A stretch of 64,000 nucleotides of DNA from assembly GCA_016720115.1 (NCBI GenBank), contig JADJXT010000002.1, positions 868,001-932,000 on the forward strand, written 5' to 3'. Made by a program: the position numbers and the translations under genes. The notes beneath the pieces are model-generated. The model did no database searches. It worked only from the letters and a program-made list of their open reading frames with translations, and was not told where the DNA came from. Each line of letters starts with the position of its first letter. Positions within the stretch are counted from its first letter, which is position 1. This document shows positions 8,815 through 17,233 of this stretch, piece after piece. The stretch is from Sphingomonadales bacterium. GTDB taxonomy: Bacteria > Pseudomonadota > Alphaproteobacteria > Sphingomonadales > Sphingomonadaceae.

Positions 8815-8851
8815 AAAAAACCAGCGGGCGCAATAAAGCGCTGCTGGTTTT
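8815..8851 (-). terminator. intrinsic terminator after rimK
   Basis: Read on the minus strand, AAAACCAGC pairs with GCTGGTTTT (8843-8851 with 8817-8825). An inner GCGC...GCGC helix lies inside the loop, and a run of six T follows. It lies between rimK and rpsM and should stop transcripts coming from the adk-rimK side. Confidence 0.75.
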
Positions 8852-8927
8852 ACCAGTGTGTCGGATGAACCCCTTTACGGTGAGTCGGGCGGGGTGTCAA
8901 GCCGCCCGCTGCCTCGCTTTCCGACGA

Positions 8928-9833
8928 TCAGCCGCTCCCCTTCGTCCGCGTCTTTCCGGCGACGGCGTTATCCTCGATGAACTGGATGATCTTGGTCGCG
9001 ATATCCTTGTTCGTCGCCTTTTCGATACCTTCGAGGCCCGGCGAGCTGTTCACTTCCATGATCACCGGACCATGATTGGAGCGCAGCATATCAACGCCGG
9101 CCACGTTCAAACCCAGCGCGCGGGCGGCACGAACGGCGGTCGAACGCTCCTCCGGCGTGATCTTGATCGCATTCGCCGTGCCGCCGCGATGCAGGTTCGA
9201 ACGGAAGTCGCCATCGGCGCCCTGCCGTTCCATCGCCGCGACCACCTTGTTGCCGATCACGAAGGCGCGAATATCGCTGCCATTGGCTTCCTTGATGAAT
9301 TCCTGCACCAGGATGTTCACATTGGCGCCGCGAAACGCCTCGATCACCGAACGTGCGCTGTTTTCGGTTTCGGCGAGCACCACCCCGATCCCCTGCGTGC
9401 CTTCGAGCAGCTTGATGACCACCGGCGCGCCGCCGACCATCTGGATCACCTCGCCGGTCTGGCGCGGATCGTGCGCGAAGGCCGTCACCGGCAGCCCGAG
9501 CCCCTTGCGCGCCAATATCTGCAGGCTGCGCAGCTTGTCACGGCTGCGCCCGATCGCGACGCTTTCGTTGAGCGACCAGATCTTCATCATCTCGAACTGG
9601 CGCAGCACGGCGAGCCCGTAAAAGGTCACCGAAGCGCCGATGCGCGGGATGACCGCGTCATAACGCTTGATCTTCTCGCCCTGATAATAGGCTTCGGGGC
9701 GGTGCGAAGTGATGTTCATCGTCACCCGCAAGGTGTTCAATATGTCGATTTCATGCCCCCGCGCGCGTGCCGCTTCGGCAAGCCGCTGGTGCGAATAGAG
9801 CCCGGCATTGCGCGCGAGCATTGCGATTTTCAT
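8928..9833 (-). CDS. rimK: RimK-type ATP-grasp ligase (S6 glutamylation)
   Basis: 301 residues from the ATG at 9833 (MKIAMLARNAGLYS, with an AGGA site). RimK adds glutamate residues to the C-terminus of ribosomal protein S6 using ATP. The ATP-grasp fold is seen in VVIKLLEGTQGIGVVLAE (lysine and glycine-rich loop), VQEFIKEANGSDIRAFVIG, the DFRSNLHRGG segment and the metal-binding VIMEVNSSPGLEGIEKAT. The start overlaps the stop of the upstream RimB-like protease gene (ATGA), so the two are co-translated. Other ATP-grasp amino acid ligases share this fold, so the S6 assignment rests on overall similarity and on the partner gene. Confidence 0.88.
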   Translation of the reverse strand: MKIAMLARNAGLYSHQRLAEAARARGHEIDILNTLRVTMNITSHRPEAYYQGEKIKRYDAVIPRIGASVTFYGLAVLRQFEMMKIWSLNESVAIGRSRDKLRSLQILARKGLGLPVTAFAHDPRQTGEVIQMVGGAPVVIKLLEGTQGIGVVLAETENSARSVIEAFRGANVNILVQEFIKEANGSDIRAFVIGNKVVAAMERQGADGDFRSNLHRGGTANAIKITPEERSTAVRAARALGLNVAGVDMLRSNHGPVIMEVNSSPGLEGIEKATNKDIATKIIQFIEDNAVAGKTRTKGSG

Positions 9834-10321
9834 TTTTCCTCCGATGGTGCAGGCTTTCCCAGCACCCATTTACGTCCGCTGTTCACCAGCATCAGGCCGC
9901 GGCGCAATGCCCGCCGTCCGATCAGGACGGGGAAGGCCATCGACCGGCGGTTCGCCAGCGTCAGCTCAGATTTCCAGCACAGTCTGCCAAGGCAGATTTG
10001 CGTTTCGATGACATAGCGGTGCTGCCTCTCCCCGTTGGAACTGCGCACCTGCCGCCGGTCCACCAATGGGGCTTCAAAGCGGCGCGGTTTGTCGCCCGGA
10101 AAGGGACGGAACCAGAATTCGACCCATTCCCTGCCCTCACGCGCAAACGGTTTCACGCGTGTCGCATGGATCGACGAGGTGGCCGCGCCGGTATCCATCT
10201 TGGCGTGGAGCGCCGAAAGGCCAAGGCCCGGCAGATCGACCAGCTCGCACCAGCCGATTTCGGCCTTGGCGCGCAGGGGCTTTTTGCGCCGCATACGGGG
10301 CGATGCTGACGGGTCGGCCAT
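9830..10321 (-). CDS. RimB-like retropepsin/zinc protease family protein
   Basis: About 163 residues from the ATG at 10321; a later ATG (MRRKKPLRAK) is also possible because neither has a strong ribosome binding site. It belongs to the PF05618 family (ATP-dependent zinc protease, DUF785), shown by IGWCELVDLPGLG, the aspartic-protease-like MDTGAATSSIHA near residue 42, the EFWFRPFPGD strand and FPVLIGRRAL. In Pseudomonas, rimB encodes such a protein beside rimK and affects S6 glutamylation. Here it directly overlaps rimK by 4 bp, which supports the same partnership. Confidence 0.82.
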   Translation of the reverse strand: MADPSASPRMRRKKPLRAKAEIGWCELVDLPGLGLSALHAKMDTGAATSSIHATRVKPFAREGREWVEFWFRPFPGDKPRRFEAPLVDRRQVRSSNGERQHRYVIETQICLGRLCWKSELTLANRRSMAFPVLIGRRALRRGLMLVNSGRKWVLGKPAPSEEK

Positions 10322-10330
10322 GGTCAAAAT

Positions 10331-11083
10331 TTATTCGGGCTGGTCCGTGCTTTCGGCGTCGTCTGCTTCGACCTTCTCCGGCTTGCCGACTTTTGGTTCC
10401 GGTTCGGTCGCATCGACCGCAGCGTCAAGATCGGGCTTCTTCACGGCCTTTTTGGGATCGGCTTTGGAAGATGCCTTGGGGCCCGCCTTTTTCCCTTCGT
10501 CGGGCGTTTCGCTGGTATCGTTGCCAATGACTTTGCCGAGCGGCTTGATCATCCGGTCAAACTGTTCGCGCAAGACCGCATCGACAGCAGGGCCGATATC
10601 TGCGGTTTTGAAACGCATATAGCCGCCGACCACATAGGAGAAACTAACCCGCGTTCCGGCACCATCCTTCAACGGTTCCATCGCGATGGTCAGCGTGCCA
10701 GTGGCGGCCTCTGCCTGCAACGGGCCAAGGCTGCCCTGCATCCGCAAAACCTTTGCAGGTTGCGAGAATATGACCCGCATATGCTCGACACTTCCCTTGG
10801 TGGATAGCTTCCCGTCCTTGTCCTTTTCCTGAAAAAGCTCGCAGAAGCAGCCACCGGCTTGCGGATCGATATAAAAACCGTCGGTGCTGCCGGACCAGCT
10901 ATGCGCCGGGTTCCACCAGTCTTTCGGTGCCAGCAAGCGTTTCCAGACATCCTCCGGCTTTGCCAGCACATCGGCGGCATGGAGTGTCGAAAAACCCTGA
11001 TCGGCTACGGTCTTGACCTCTGCCATGGCAGGGGTTGCGAATAGCGCCGCCGCAGCGGCACCCGATATAATGATTTTGATCAT
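10331..11083 (-). CDS. exported SRPBCC/START-like protein with charged tail
   Basis: 250 residues. The signal peptide MIKIIISGAAAAALFATPAMA is followed by a helix-grip (Bet v1/polyketide cyclase-like) domain, about 25-180: DVLAKPEDVWKRLLAPKDWWNPAHSWSG, a strand with Cys residues (GGCFCELFQE), and the long C-terminal helix LREQFDRMIKPLG. The last about 65 residues are Lys/Pro/Asp/Glu-rich and probably disordered. Its ligand is unknown. It sits between adk and the RimB-like gene, 9 nt from the latter, within the ribosomal supercluster. Confidence 0.72.
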   Translation of the reverse strand: MIKIIISGAAAAALFATPAMAEVKTVADQGFSTLHAADVLAKPEDVWKRLLAPKDWWNPAHSWSGSTDGFYIDPQAGGCFCELFQEKDKDGKLSTKGSVEHMRVIFSQPAKVLRMQGSLGPLQAEAATGTLTIAMEPLKDGAGTRVSFSYVVGGYMRFKTADIGPAVDAVLREQFDRMIKPLGKVIGNDTSETPDEGKKAGPKASSKADPKKAVKKPDLDAAVDATEPEPKVGKPEKVEADDAESTDQPE

Positions 11084-11142
11084 GCGCCTTAATAGCCGCG
11101 CTACGCTGTTCTCGGCAATGCGGATATCGCGGTCGGAACCGG

Positions 11143-11799
11143 TCAGCCCAATATGGCGGCAATCGCCTTGGTCACATCGTCAATGTCGGCCATGCCGTCG
11201 ACCTTGCTCACCAGGCCCCGCGCTTCGTAGATCGGCAATATGGGCTCGGTCTTGGCGCGATATTCGGCCATGCGGGTGCGGACGGTTTCTTCATTGTCAT
11301 CCGGGCGGCGCTTGAATTCGGTCGATCCGCATTTATCGCAGACACCTTCGCTCGCCGGTTTCTTGAAGCTGTCATGATAGCCTTCACCGCAACTTCCGCA
11401 GGTGAAGCGACCGACAATGCGTTCGACCAGCGCGTCTTCGTTGACTGCCAGTTCGATAACATGGTGCAGCGTGCGGCCACGCTCCTGAAGAATGGCATCA
11501 AGCGCATATGCCTGCGCTTCGGTGCGCGGATAGCCATCGAAGATCACGCCGGTTTCGGACGACAGCTGATCGAGCGCCTCACCGATGATGCCCGAAACGA
11601 TTTCGTCCGAAACCAGTTCACCCGCATCCATCACCGCCTTGGCCTTGAGGCCGATGGGCGTCCCTGCCTTGACCGCAGCACGAAGCATGTCGCCAGTCGA
11701 CAACTGCACCATGGCGCGGGTATCGACCAGAATGCCGGCCTGCGTGCCCTTGCCAGCGCCCGGAGGGCCGAGAAGAATGATGTTCAGCGTCTTGCTCAC
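11143..11799 (-). CDS. adk: adenylate kinase
   Basis: 218 residues. It catalyses ATP + AMP = 2 ADP. The P-loop GPPGAGKGTQ spans residues 11-20; FDGYPRT and the AMP-binding STGDMLR are present. The LID domain is the long form with four cysteines (C134, C137, C154, C157: CGSC and CDKC) that should bind a zinc ion. It follows secY with 36 bp between them, as is common in bacteria. Confidence 0.97.
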   Translation of the reverse strand: MSKTLNIILLGPPGAGKGTQAGILVDTRAMVQLSTGDMLRAAVKAGTPIGLKAKAVMDAGELVSDEIVSGIIGEALDQLSSETGVIFDGYPRTEAQAYALDAILQERGRTLHHVIELAVNEDALVERIVGRFTCGSCGEGYHDSFKKPASEGVCDKCGSTEFKRRPDDNEETVRTRMAEYRAKTEPILPIYEARGLVSKVDGMADIDDVTKAIAAILG

Positions 11800-11835
11800 T
11801 TTGCCCCGTCCCTTGTTATTGATCGGCTCGCGCGA

Positions 11836-13212
11836 TCAGCGCCCGCGATTGCCTTTGAGTTTCGCTTTCTTCAGCAGGTCGCCATATTGGTGCGCCATCA
11901 GGTGGCCCTGGATCTGCGCGATCGTATCGACCGTCACATTGACCAGGATCAGCAGGCTGGTGCCGCCAAGGACGAAAAACTGCGTCTGCCCCGTTTGCCC
12001 CATCATGAAGTCGGGGAGAAGGCAGACCAAAGTCAGATAGGCGGCCCCCAATACGGTGATCCGCGTCAGCACATAATCGAGATAGTCCTGCGTATTCTTG
12101 CCGGGGCGGATACCCGGAATGAAGCCACCGGCCTTCTTGAGATTTTCGGCTGTTTCTTCCGGGTTGAAGACAACCGCCGTGTAGAAGAAGCAGAAAAAGA
12201 CGATGCCGAGGCCATAGAGCAGCAGGTAAATGGGCTGGCCGTGCTGCAGCCATTGCAGCAATTGCAAAATGATATCGCCCGTTGCGCTTTCACCCGCAAC
12301 CTGGTTACCGCCCAGCTGGCTGATCGTCACCGGCAACAGCAGCAACGAAGACGCGAAGATCGGCGGGATGACGCCAGCAGTGTTGAGCTTCAGCGGCAAA
12401 TGGCTGCGGTCTGCCTGCATCATGCCGCGCTGCGTGGCGCGCTTCGGATATTGCACCAATACGCGGCGCTGGGCGCGCTCGACGAAGCAGATGAGCAGGG
12501 TGAGACCGATGAACATCGCAATGAAGCCGACAACGATAACGCCGCTGATCGAACCAGTGCGCCCGCCTTCGAGCAGGTTGGCGACAAGCCGCGGCATCTG
12601 CGCCACGATACCCGCCATGATGATCAGCGAAATGCCGTTGCCGATACCGCGCGAAGTGATCTGCTCGCCCAGCCACATCAGGAACAATGTGCCGCCGACA
12701 AGGCTTATCGTCGCGACGAGACGGAACATCAGCCCAGGCTCCACAACGGCGCTGATACCGTTGGCAGCCGCAAGCGATTCAAGCCCGGACGCAAGGAAAT
12801 AGCCCTGCACAGTGGTCAACAGTACCGTGCCGTAGCGCGTGTACTGGTTGAGCTTCTTGCGCCCGCTTTCCCCTTCTTTCTTGATCGCAGCCAGTGTAGG
12901 CGACAGCGAGGCCGCCAACTGCACCACGATCGAGGCGGTGATATAAGGCATCACGCCCAGCGCGATGAGGCTCATGCGCTCCAGCGAACCGCCCGAAAAT
13001 GTGTTGAAGATATCAAGCACGCCGCCTGCGGCGTTGTTGGCATAAAGCGCGGCCTGTGCGACAGGATCGACGCCGGGTAGCGGCACGAAGCTCAACAGGC
13101 GGAACACGATCAGCGCGCCGATGGTGAACCAGATGCGGTTCTTCAGATCGGTGGCTTTTCCGAAATTCGAAAAACTTACGCCGGATGCCATTTTGTCGGC
13201 TCGCGATGCCAT
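11836..13212 (-). CDS. secY: protein translocase subunit SecY
   Basis: 458 residues with about ten membrane helices, forming the SecYEG channel for export and membrane insertion. Family motifs seen: FRLLSFVPLPGVDP (helix 1), the plug region (GGVLDIFNTFSGGSLERMSLIALGVMPYI), RALVQYPKR-like VLVQYPKRATQR in the cytoplasmic ribosome-binding loop, and GIRPGKNTQDYLD. The start at 13212 is the first ATG; MASGVSF (13191) is an alternative. It follows rplO after a 179-bp gap holding a hairpin. Confidence 0.97.
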   Translation of the reverse strand: MASRADKMASGVSFSNFGKATDLKNRIWFTIGALIVFRLLSFVPLPGVDPVAQAALYANNAAGGVLDIFNTFSGGSLERMSLIALGVMPYITASIVVQLAASLSPTLAAIKKEGESGRKKLNQYTRYGTVLLTTVQGYFLASGLESLAAANGISAVVEPGLMFRLVATISLVGGTLFLMWLGEQITSRGIGNGISLIIMAGIVAQMPRLVANLLEGGRTGSISGVIVVGFIAMFIGLTLLICFVERAQRRVLVQYPKRATQRGMMQADRSHLPLKLNTAGVIPPIFASSLLLLPVTISQLGGNQVAGESATGDIILQLLQWLQHGQPIYLLLYGLGIVFFCFFYTAVVFNPEETAENLKKAGGFIPGIRPGKNTQDYLDYVLTRITVLGAAYLTLVCLLPDFMMGQTGQTQFFVLGGTSLLILVNVTVDTIAQIQGHLMAHQYGDLLKKAKLKGNRGR

Positions 13213-13315
13213 GAAATTACTTTCCCTTGATTCCCGATTGCTGCGCTAGCGCCTTGGCTGCGCGCAATCTACCCCGAATTAACAAATCGATATCTCGGTT
13301 GCCGTTGAAACACCA

Positions 13316-13362
13316 AACCCCGCAGCCCCCATCGGCCAAGGCCAATATCGGGATGCGGGGTT
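13316..13362 (-). terminator. hairpin, possible attenuator between rplO and secY
   Basis: AACCCCGCA (13316-13324) pairs with TGCGGGGTT (13354-13362). On the minus strand a short T-rich stretch follows the stem. It could weaken transcription into secY or mark an RNA end. The T-tract is interrupted, so it is a poorer terminator than those at 6098 and 8815. Confidence 0.35.
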
Positions 13363-13391
13363 GGTTCCACAAGAGGACTATGCCTCTTTTA

Positions 13392-13907
13392 TCACTTGGC
13401 CTTCTTGGCGCTGCCCTTCTTTTCGGCGGCCTTTTCAGACGCCGGCTTGACGGTCAGTATCTCAACCTTGCCGCCAGCCTTCTCAACCGCTTCGACAGCA
13501 GCCTTCGACGCACCGGCAACCGAAAGGTTGATCTTGGCGGTCAGCGTGCCCTTGGCGAGGATGCGGACGCCGTCCTTGCCGCCGCGCGACAGGCCAGCAG
13601 CCTTCAGCGCGGCCTGATCGATGACAGCCTTGGTATCCAGCTTCTTTGCGTCGATGAACTTCTGGATCATGCCCAGATTCACCTCGGCATAGTCCTTGGC
13701 GAAGATATTGTTGAAGCCGCGCTTCGGAATACGCATGTGGAGCGGCATCTGGCCGCCTTCAAAGCCATTAATGGCAACGCCCGAACGGCTGGTCTGGCCC
13801 TTCTGGCCGCGGCCCGAGGTTTTGCCCTTGCCAGAGCCGATACCGCGCCCGACCCGCATCTTGCGGTGACGTGCGCCTTCATTATCGCGGATATCATTCA
13901 GTTTCAT
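13392..13907 (-). CDS. rplO: 50S ribosomal protein L15
   Basis: 171 residues. The N-terminus MKLNDIRDNEGARHRKMRVGRG and the Gly/Arg-rich loop GSGKGKTSGRGQKGQTSRSG are typical of L15. The C-terminal Lys/Ala/Glu tail makes it longer than the E. coli protein (144). It precedes secY and is separated from rpmD by a palindromic repeat. Confidence 0.97.
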   Translation of the reverse strand: MKLNDIRDNEGARHRKMRVGRGIGSGKGKTSGRGQKGQTSRSGVAINGFEGGQMPLHMRIPKRGFNNIFAKDYAEVNLGMIQKFIDAKKLDTKAVIDQAALKAAGLSRGGKDGVRILAKGTLTAKINLSVAGASKAAVEAVEKAGGKVEILTVKPASEKAAEKKGSAKKAK

Positions 13908-13943
13908 GTCTTTGCACTCGCTTTCGCTTTGTTTCGCGCTGGA

Positions 13944-14032
13944 ATAAATAGGGACAGTATATAATTATTTTCCCATAAAACGGGAGCTACTCAGTAGTCG
14001 CCATGAAATAATTATATACTGTCCCTATTTAT
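13944..14032. repeat. 27-bp perfect inverted repeat between rpmD and rplO
   Basis: ATAAATAGGGACAGTATATA... at 13944-13970 is the exact reverse complement of 14006-14032, around a 35-nt loop. The arms are AT-rich, unlike the surroundings, and share the AGGGACAGT core with the repeat at 7861-7929. Such units are typically moved by RAYT-type (IS200-like) transposases; none is in the window. It fills much of the 215-bp gap between rpmD and rplO. Confidence 0.85.
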
Positions 14033-14122
14033 AGTTTACCGTCGGAAGGTCGCTTTCCAGACCGGACCTTCATCGCTCAGCAGGCGAATACCCTGCTGCG
14101 ACGGCGGTGTTTCTTTACACTG

Positions 14123-14299
14123 TTACCCGACAACCTCAACCATGTGCCGCACGGTGCGGATCATGCCGCGCACTTCGGGGGTATCTTCCAGTTCAACCAC
14201 CTTGTGCATCTTGTCGAGGCCCAGACCCTGCAGCGTCTTGCGCTGGACGGCGGGGCGGCGGATCGGCGAACCGGTCTGCTTGATCTTGATTTTCGCCAT
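14123..14299 (-). CDS. rpmD: 50S ribosomal protein L30
   Basis: 58 residues: starts MAKIKIKQTGSPIRRPAVQR and ends RTVRHMVEVVG, a complete short L30. The conserved KTLQGLGLDKMH and VRGMIRTV segments are present. It lies 6 bp after rpsE, as in the standard spc operon order. Confidence 0.97.
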   Translation of the reverse strand: MAKIKIKQTGSPIRRPAVQRKTLQGLGLDKMHKVVELEDTPEVRGMIRTVRHMVEVVG

Positions 14300-14305
14300 G
14301 TCGAA

Positions 14306-14998
14306 TTACTCCGTAATCGCTTCGGCGTCGGCTTCGGCAGTCTTGCTGCCACCGCGACCGAGAAGGTCGGCGATTTTCTTGCCGCGACGCTGTGCCACCG
14401 ATTTGGGGCTGGTCTGATCCGACAGCGCCGCAAAGGTTGCGCGGATCATGTTGTAGGGGTTCGACGTACCAATCGACTTGGTCACCACGTCGGCAACGCC
14501 AAGGCTTTCGAACACGGCACGCATCGGGCCACCGGCGATGATGCCGGTACCGGCAGGTGCCGAACGGACATAGACATTGCCTGCGCCGAAACGACCGGTG
14601 CCATCATGATGCAGCGTACGGCCGTCTTTCAACGGAACGCGGATCATCTTCTTCTTGGCAGCAGCGGTTGCCTTGTTGATCGCTTCCGGCACTTCGCGCG
14701 CCTTGCCATGACCGAAGCCGACACGACCCTGGCCATCGCCGACAACGACGAGAGCTGCAAAACCGAAGCGCTTGCCGCCCTTTACGGTTTTCGAAACGCG
14801 GTTGATGTGGACGAGCTTTTCGATCGTGCCATCATCTTCCTTTTCTTCGCGGGGACGACGGTCTTCGCGGCGGCCACGGCCACCACCTTCGCCACGACCG
14901 CGACCGCGGCCACGACGACCGCCTTCAGCCTCGACTGCTTCCGGAGCAGCTGCGTCGACGACGACTTCTTCGTTGGTGTTGTTTTCGTCAGCCATCAT
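14306..14998 (-). CDS. rpsE: 30S ribosomal protein S5 with RG-rich N-terminal extension
   Basis: 229-230 residues; ATGs at 14998 and 14995 are adjacent, and the first shares its A with the rplR stop (TGATG). The S5 domains are clear: the double-stranded-RNA-binding part (LVHINRVSKTVKGGKRFGFAAL) and the C-terminal part (TGIIAGGPMRAVFESLGV). Before them is a roughly 55-residue extension: an acidic part, then an Arg/Gly-rich run (about residues 27-49), then another charged stretch. E. coli S5 has 167 residues and no such extension. Confidence 0.96.
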   Translation of the reverse strand: MMADENNTNEEVVVDAAAPEAVEAEGGRRGRGRGRGEGGGRGRREDRRPREEKEDDGTIEKLVHINRVSKTVKGGKRFGFAALVVVGDGQGRVGFGHGKAREVPEAINKATAAAKKKMIRVPLKDGRTLHHDGTGRFGAGNVYVRSAPAGTGIIAGGPMRAVFESLGVADVVTKSIGTSNPYNMIRATFAALSDQTSPKSVAQRRGKKIADLLGRGGSKTAEADAEAITE

Positions 14999-15351
14999 CA
15001 GAACTCCAGCCCACCTTCGCGGGCAGCATCGGCCAGCGCCTTGACGCGGCCATGGAACAGGAAACCACCGCGGTCGAAGACAACGCTGGTCACGCCAGCC
15101 TTCTTCGCAGCTTCGGCAACGCGCTTGCCAACTTCGGCGGCAGCCGCAGAAGTCGAACCGTTCTTGGTCTTGACCGCCTTGTCGTTGGTCGAAGCCGAAG
15201 CCACGGTCACGCCCTTGGAGTCATCGATGACCTGGGCATAGATATGGCGACCGGTGCGGTGCACCGAAAGACGCGGACGACCGGCAACCTGCGCACGCAG
15301 TTTCGAACGAACGCGCTGGCGGCGCTTTTCAAAGAGAGACAGTTTAGCCAT
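14998..15351 (-). CDS. rplR: 50S ribosomal protein L18
   Basis: 117 residues, binding 5S rRNA. Signature segments: RRQRVRSKLR, RPRLSVHRTGRHIYAQVIDD and the C-terminal FDRGGFLFHGRVKALADAAREGGLEF. Normal length. Its stop overlaps the rpsE start by one base, and it lies 3 bp after rplF, so the three are tightly coupled. Confidence 0.98.
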   Translation of the reverse strand: MAKLSLFEKRRQRVRSKLRAQVAGRPRLSVHRTGRHIYAQVIDDSKGVTVASASTNDKAVKTKNGSTSAAAAEVGKRVAEAAKKAGVTSVVFDRGGFLFHGRVKALADAAREGGLEF

Positions 15352-15354
15352 GGC

Positions 15355-15888
15355 TTATTTCTTCTTCCCTTCTTTGCGGAAGATATATTCGCCGCGATAC
15401 TTGATGCCCTTGCCCTTATAGGGTTCCGGCTTGCGCCAGCGACGGATCTCGGCAGCAACCTGCCCCACCTTCTGCTTGTCGATACCCGTGATTTCCACCG
15501 TGGTGTTGTCCGGGGTCTTGATTTCGATGCCTTCGGGAACGTCGAAGTTCACGTCGTGGCTGTAACCGAGCTGCAGCTTCAGGATCTTGCCCTGAGCGGT
15601 CGCACGATAGCCAACGCCGGTGATTTCGAGAACCTTGGTGAAACCATCGGTCACGCCGGTAACCAGGTTCTGCACCAGGGTGCGCTGCATTCCCCAGAAT
15701 GCGCGCGCTTCGCGGCTCTTGTTCGCGGGCTGAACCGACACGCCTTCATCCTTGATTTCGTATGAAATCAGGTCGCTCATCGGCATGGTGAGTTCGCCCT
15801 TGGGCCCCTTCACCGACAAGGTGCCATCGGCCATGCTGGCGGTGACGCCAGCCGGAATGGCAACCGGTTTCTTACCAATGCGGCTCAT
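15355..15888 (-). CDS. rplF: 50S ribosomal protein L6
   Basis: 177 residues with the two repeated L6 domains: MSRIGKKPVAIPAGV at the start and the C-terminal motif RRWRKPEPYKGKGIKYRGE, which binds 23S rRNA near the GTPase centre. The start overlaps the rpsH stop by one base (TGATG). Confidence 0.98.
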   Translation of the reverse strand: MSRIGKKPVAIPAGVTASMADGTLSVKGPKGELTMPMSDLISYEIKDEGVSVQPANKSREARAFWGMQRTLVQNLVTGVTDGFTKVLEITGVGYRATAQGKILKLQLGYSHDVNFDVPEGIEIKTPDNTTVEITGIDKQKVGQVAAEIRRWRKPEPYKGKGIKYRGEYIFRKEGKKK

Positions 15889-16283
15889 CAGAATACCTCC
15901 GCCAGGATTTCGCCGCCGACATTGGCTTCGCGTGCTTCGGCGTCCGAAAGCACACCCTTCGGCGTGGAAACGATGGTAATGCCAAGGCCGTTGCGGATGA
16001 CGGGAAGCTCGGTGCTGCCCGAATAGACGCGGCGGCCGGGTTTCGAAACGCGCGCAACATGCTGGATCGCAGGCTGGCCTTCGAAATATTTCAGCTCGAT
16101 GCGCAGGCCCTTATGGGCGCCCAGTGCTTCTTCGCTGTAACCACGGATATAGCCTTCGCGCTGCAGCACGTCGAGGACGCGGGCACGCAGCTTCGATGCG
16201 GGCGAAAGCACAGAGTCTTTCTTTGCGCGCTGTCCGTTGCGGATGCGGGTGAGCATATCACCCAAAGGATCGGTCAATGCCAT
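15888..16283 (-). CDS. rpsH: 30S ribosomal protein S8
   Basis: 131 residues: starts MALTDPLGDMLTRIRNGQ and contains the C-terminal STPKGVLSDAEAR motif that contacts the central domain of 16S rRNA. In E. coli S8 also represses the spc operon; no such site could be judged here. Confidence 0.98.
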   Translation of the reverse strand: MALTDPLGDMLTRIRNGQRAKKDSVLSPASKLRARVLDVLQREGYIRGYSEEALGAHKGLRIELKYFEGQPAIQHVARVSKPGRRVYSGSTELPVIRNGLGITIVSTPKGVLSDAEAREANVGGEILAEVF

Positions 16284-16295
16284 TTTCTCTATCCC

Positions 16296-16601
16296 TTACC
16301 AGCTCGATTTGGTCACGCCGGGGATCAGGCCCTTATTGGCCAGATCGCGCAACTGGATACGGCAGAGCCGGAATTTGCGGTAATAAGCGCGCGGACGGCC
16401 CGTGGTTTCGCAACGGTTGCGAATACGGGTCGGGTTGCCATTGCGCGGGATCTCGGCCAGTTTCAGGCGCGCGATCAGGCGCTCGCTTTCGTCCTTCGAC
16501 TCGTCGTTGGCAATTGCCTTCAGCCGGGCATATTGCCCTGCATATTTCTTGACGAGCTTCTTGCGACGCTCATTTTTGTTGATCGAACTCAGTTTCGCCA
16601 T
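16296..16601 (-). CDS. rpsN: 30S ribosomal protein S14
   Basis: 101 residues, the long zinc-free form (no CxxC pairs). It starts MAKLSSINKNERRKKLV and ends with the conserved CRIQLRDLANKGLIPGVTKSSW. It lies 38 bp after rplE and 12 bp before rpsH. Confidence 0.98.
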   Translation of the reverse strand: MAKLSSINKNERRKKLVKKYAGQYARLKAIANDESKDESERLIARLKLAEIPRNGNPTRIRNRCETTGRPRAYYRKFRLCRIQLRDLANKGLIPGVTKSSW

Positions 16602-16639
16602 GACTTAAGTTCTCGTCCTTTCTTGACGAGGAAGCACGC

Positions 16640-17233
16640 TTACGCGGCTTCCTTTTCCTCAGCTTGTTCTTGCGGGAAGGGGAAACCAAACAGGCGAAGA
16701 AGCTCACGAGCCTCATCGTCGCTGTTCGCGGTGGTGGTGACGATTACGTCCATACCGCGAACGGTATCGATCGAATCATAGCTGATTTCCGGGAAGATGA
16801 TCTGCTCTTTCAGGCCCATGGCAAAGTTGCCGGCGCCGTCAAAGCTCTTCGGGTTCAGGCCACGGAAGTCGCGGATGCGGGGCATCGCGATGGTGACGAG
16901 ACGGTCCAGAAATTCATACATGCGGGTGCCGCGCAACGTCACCTTGACGCCGATCGGCATGCCTTCGCGCAGCTTGAAGCCTGCGATCGACTTGCGGGCG
17001 CGGGTGATAACCGGCTGCTGGCCGGCGATCAGTTTCATTTCCTCAAGCGCGGTCGTAACCTTCTTCTTGTCCTGCGAACCTTCGCCAACGCCCATGTTGA
17101 GCGTGATCTTTTCGATCTTCGGCACGGCCATGCGGTTCGCATAGCCGAACTTTTCGGTCAGGCCCTTGACGACCGTGTCGTCATAGCGCTGCTTCATGCG
17201 CGGCGTGTATTTGCCGGAGTCCTGCTTAGCCAT
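16640..17233 (-). CDS. rplE: 50S ribosomal protein L5
   Basis: 197 residues from the ATG at 17233 (MAKQDSGKYTPRMKQRY); this start overlaps the rplX stop by 8 bases (ATGGCTAA). L5 binds 5S rRNA; the core KITLNMGVGEG and the loop GMPIGVKVTLRG are present. A short Glu/Ala-rich tail follows the usual end. The longer frame upstream lies within rplX and is rejected. Confidence 0.97.
   Translation of the reverse strand: MAKQDSGKYTPRMKQRYDDTVVKGLTEKFGYANRMAVPKIEKITLNMGVGEGSQDKKKVTTALEEMKLIAGQQPVITRARKSIAGFKLREGMPIGVKVTLRGTRMYEFLDRLVTIAMPRIRDFRGLNPKSFDGAGNFAMGLKEQIIFPEISYDSIDTVRGMDVIVTTTANSDDEARELLRLFGFPFPQEQAEEKEAA

Noticed and set aside
11374..13080. 568-codon open frame opposite adk and secY
   Set aside because: Spans two real genes and the gap between them on the other strand; the protein is His/Arg/Gln-rich without motifs.
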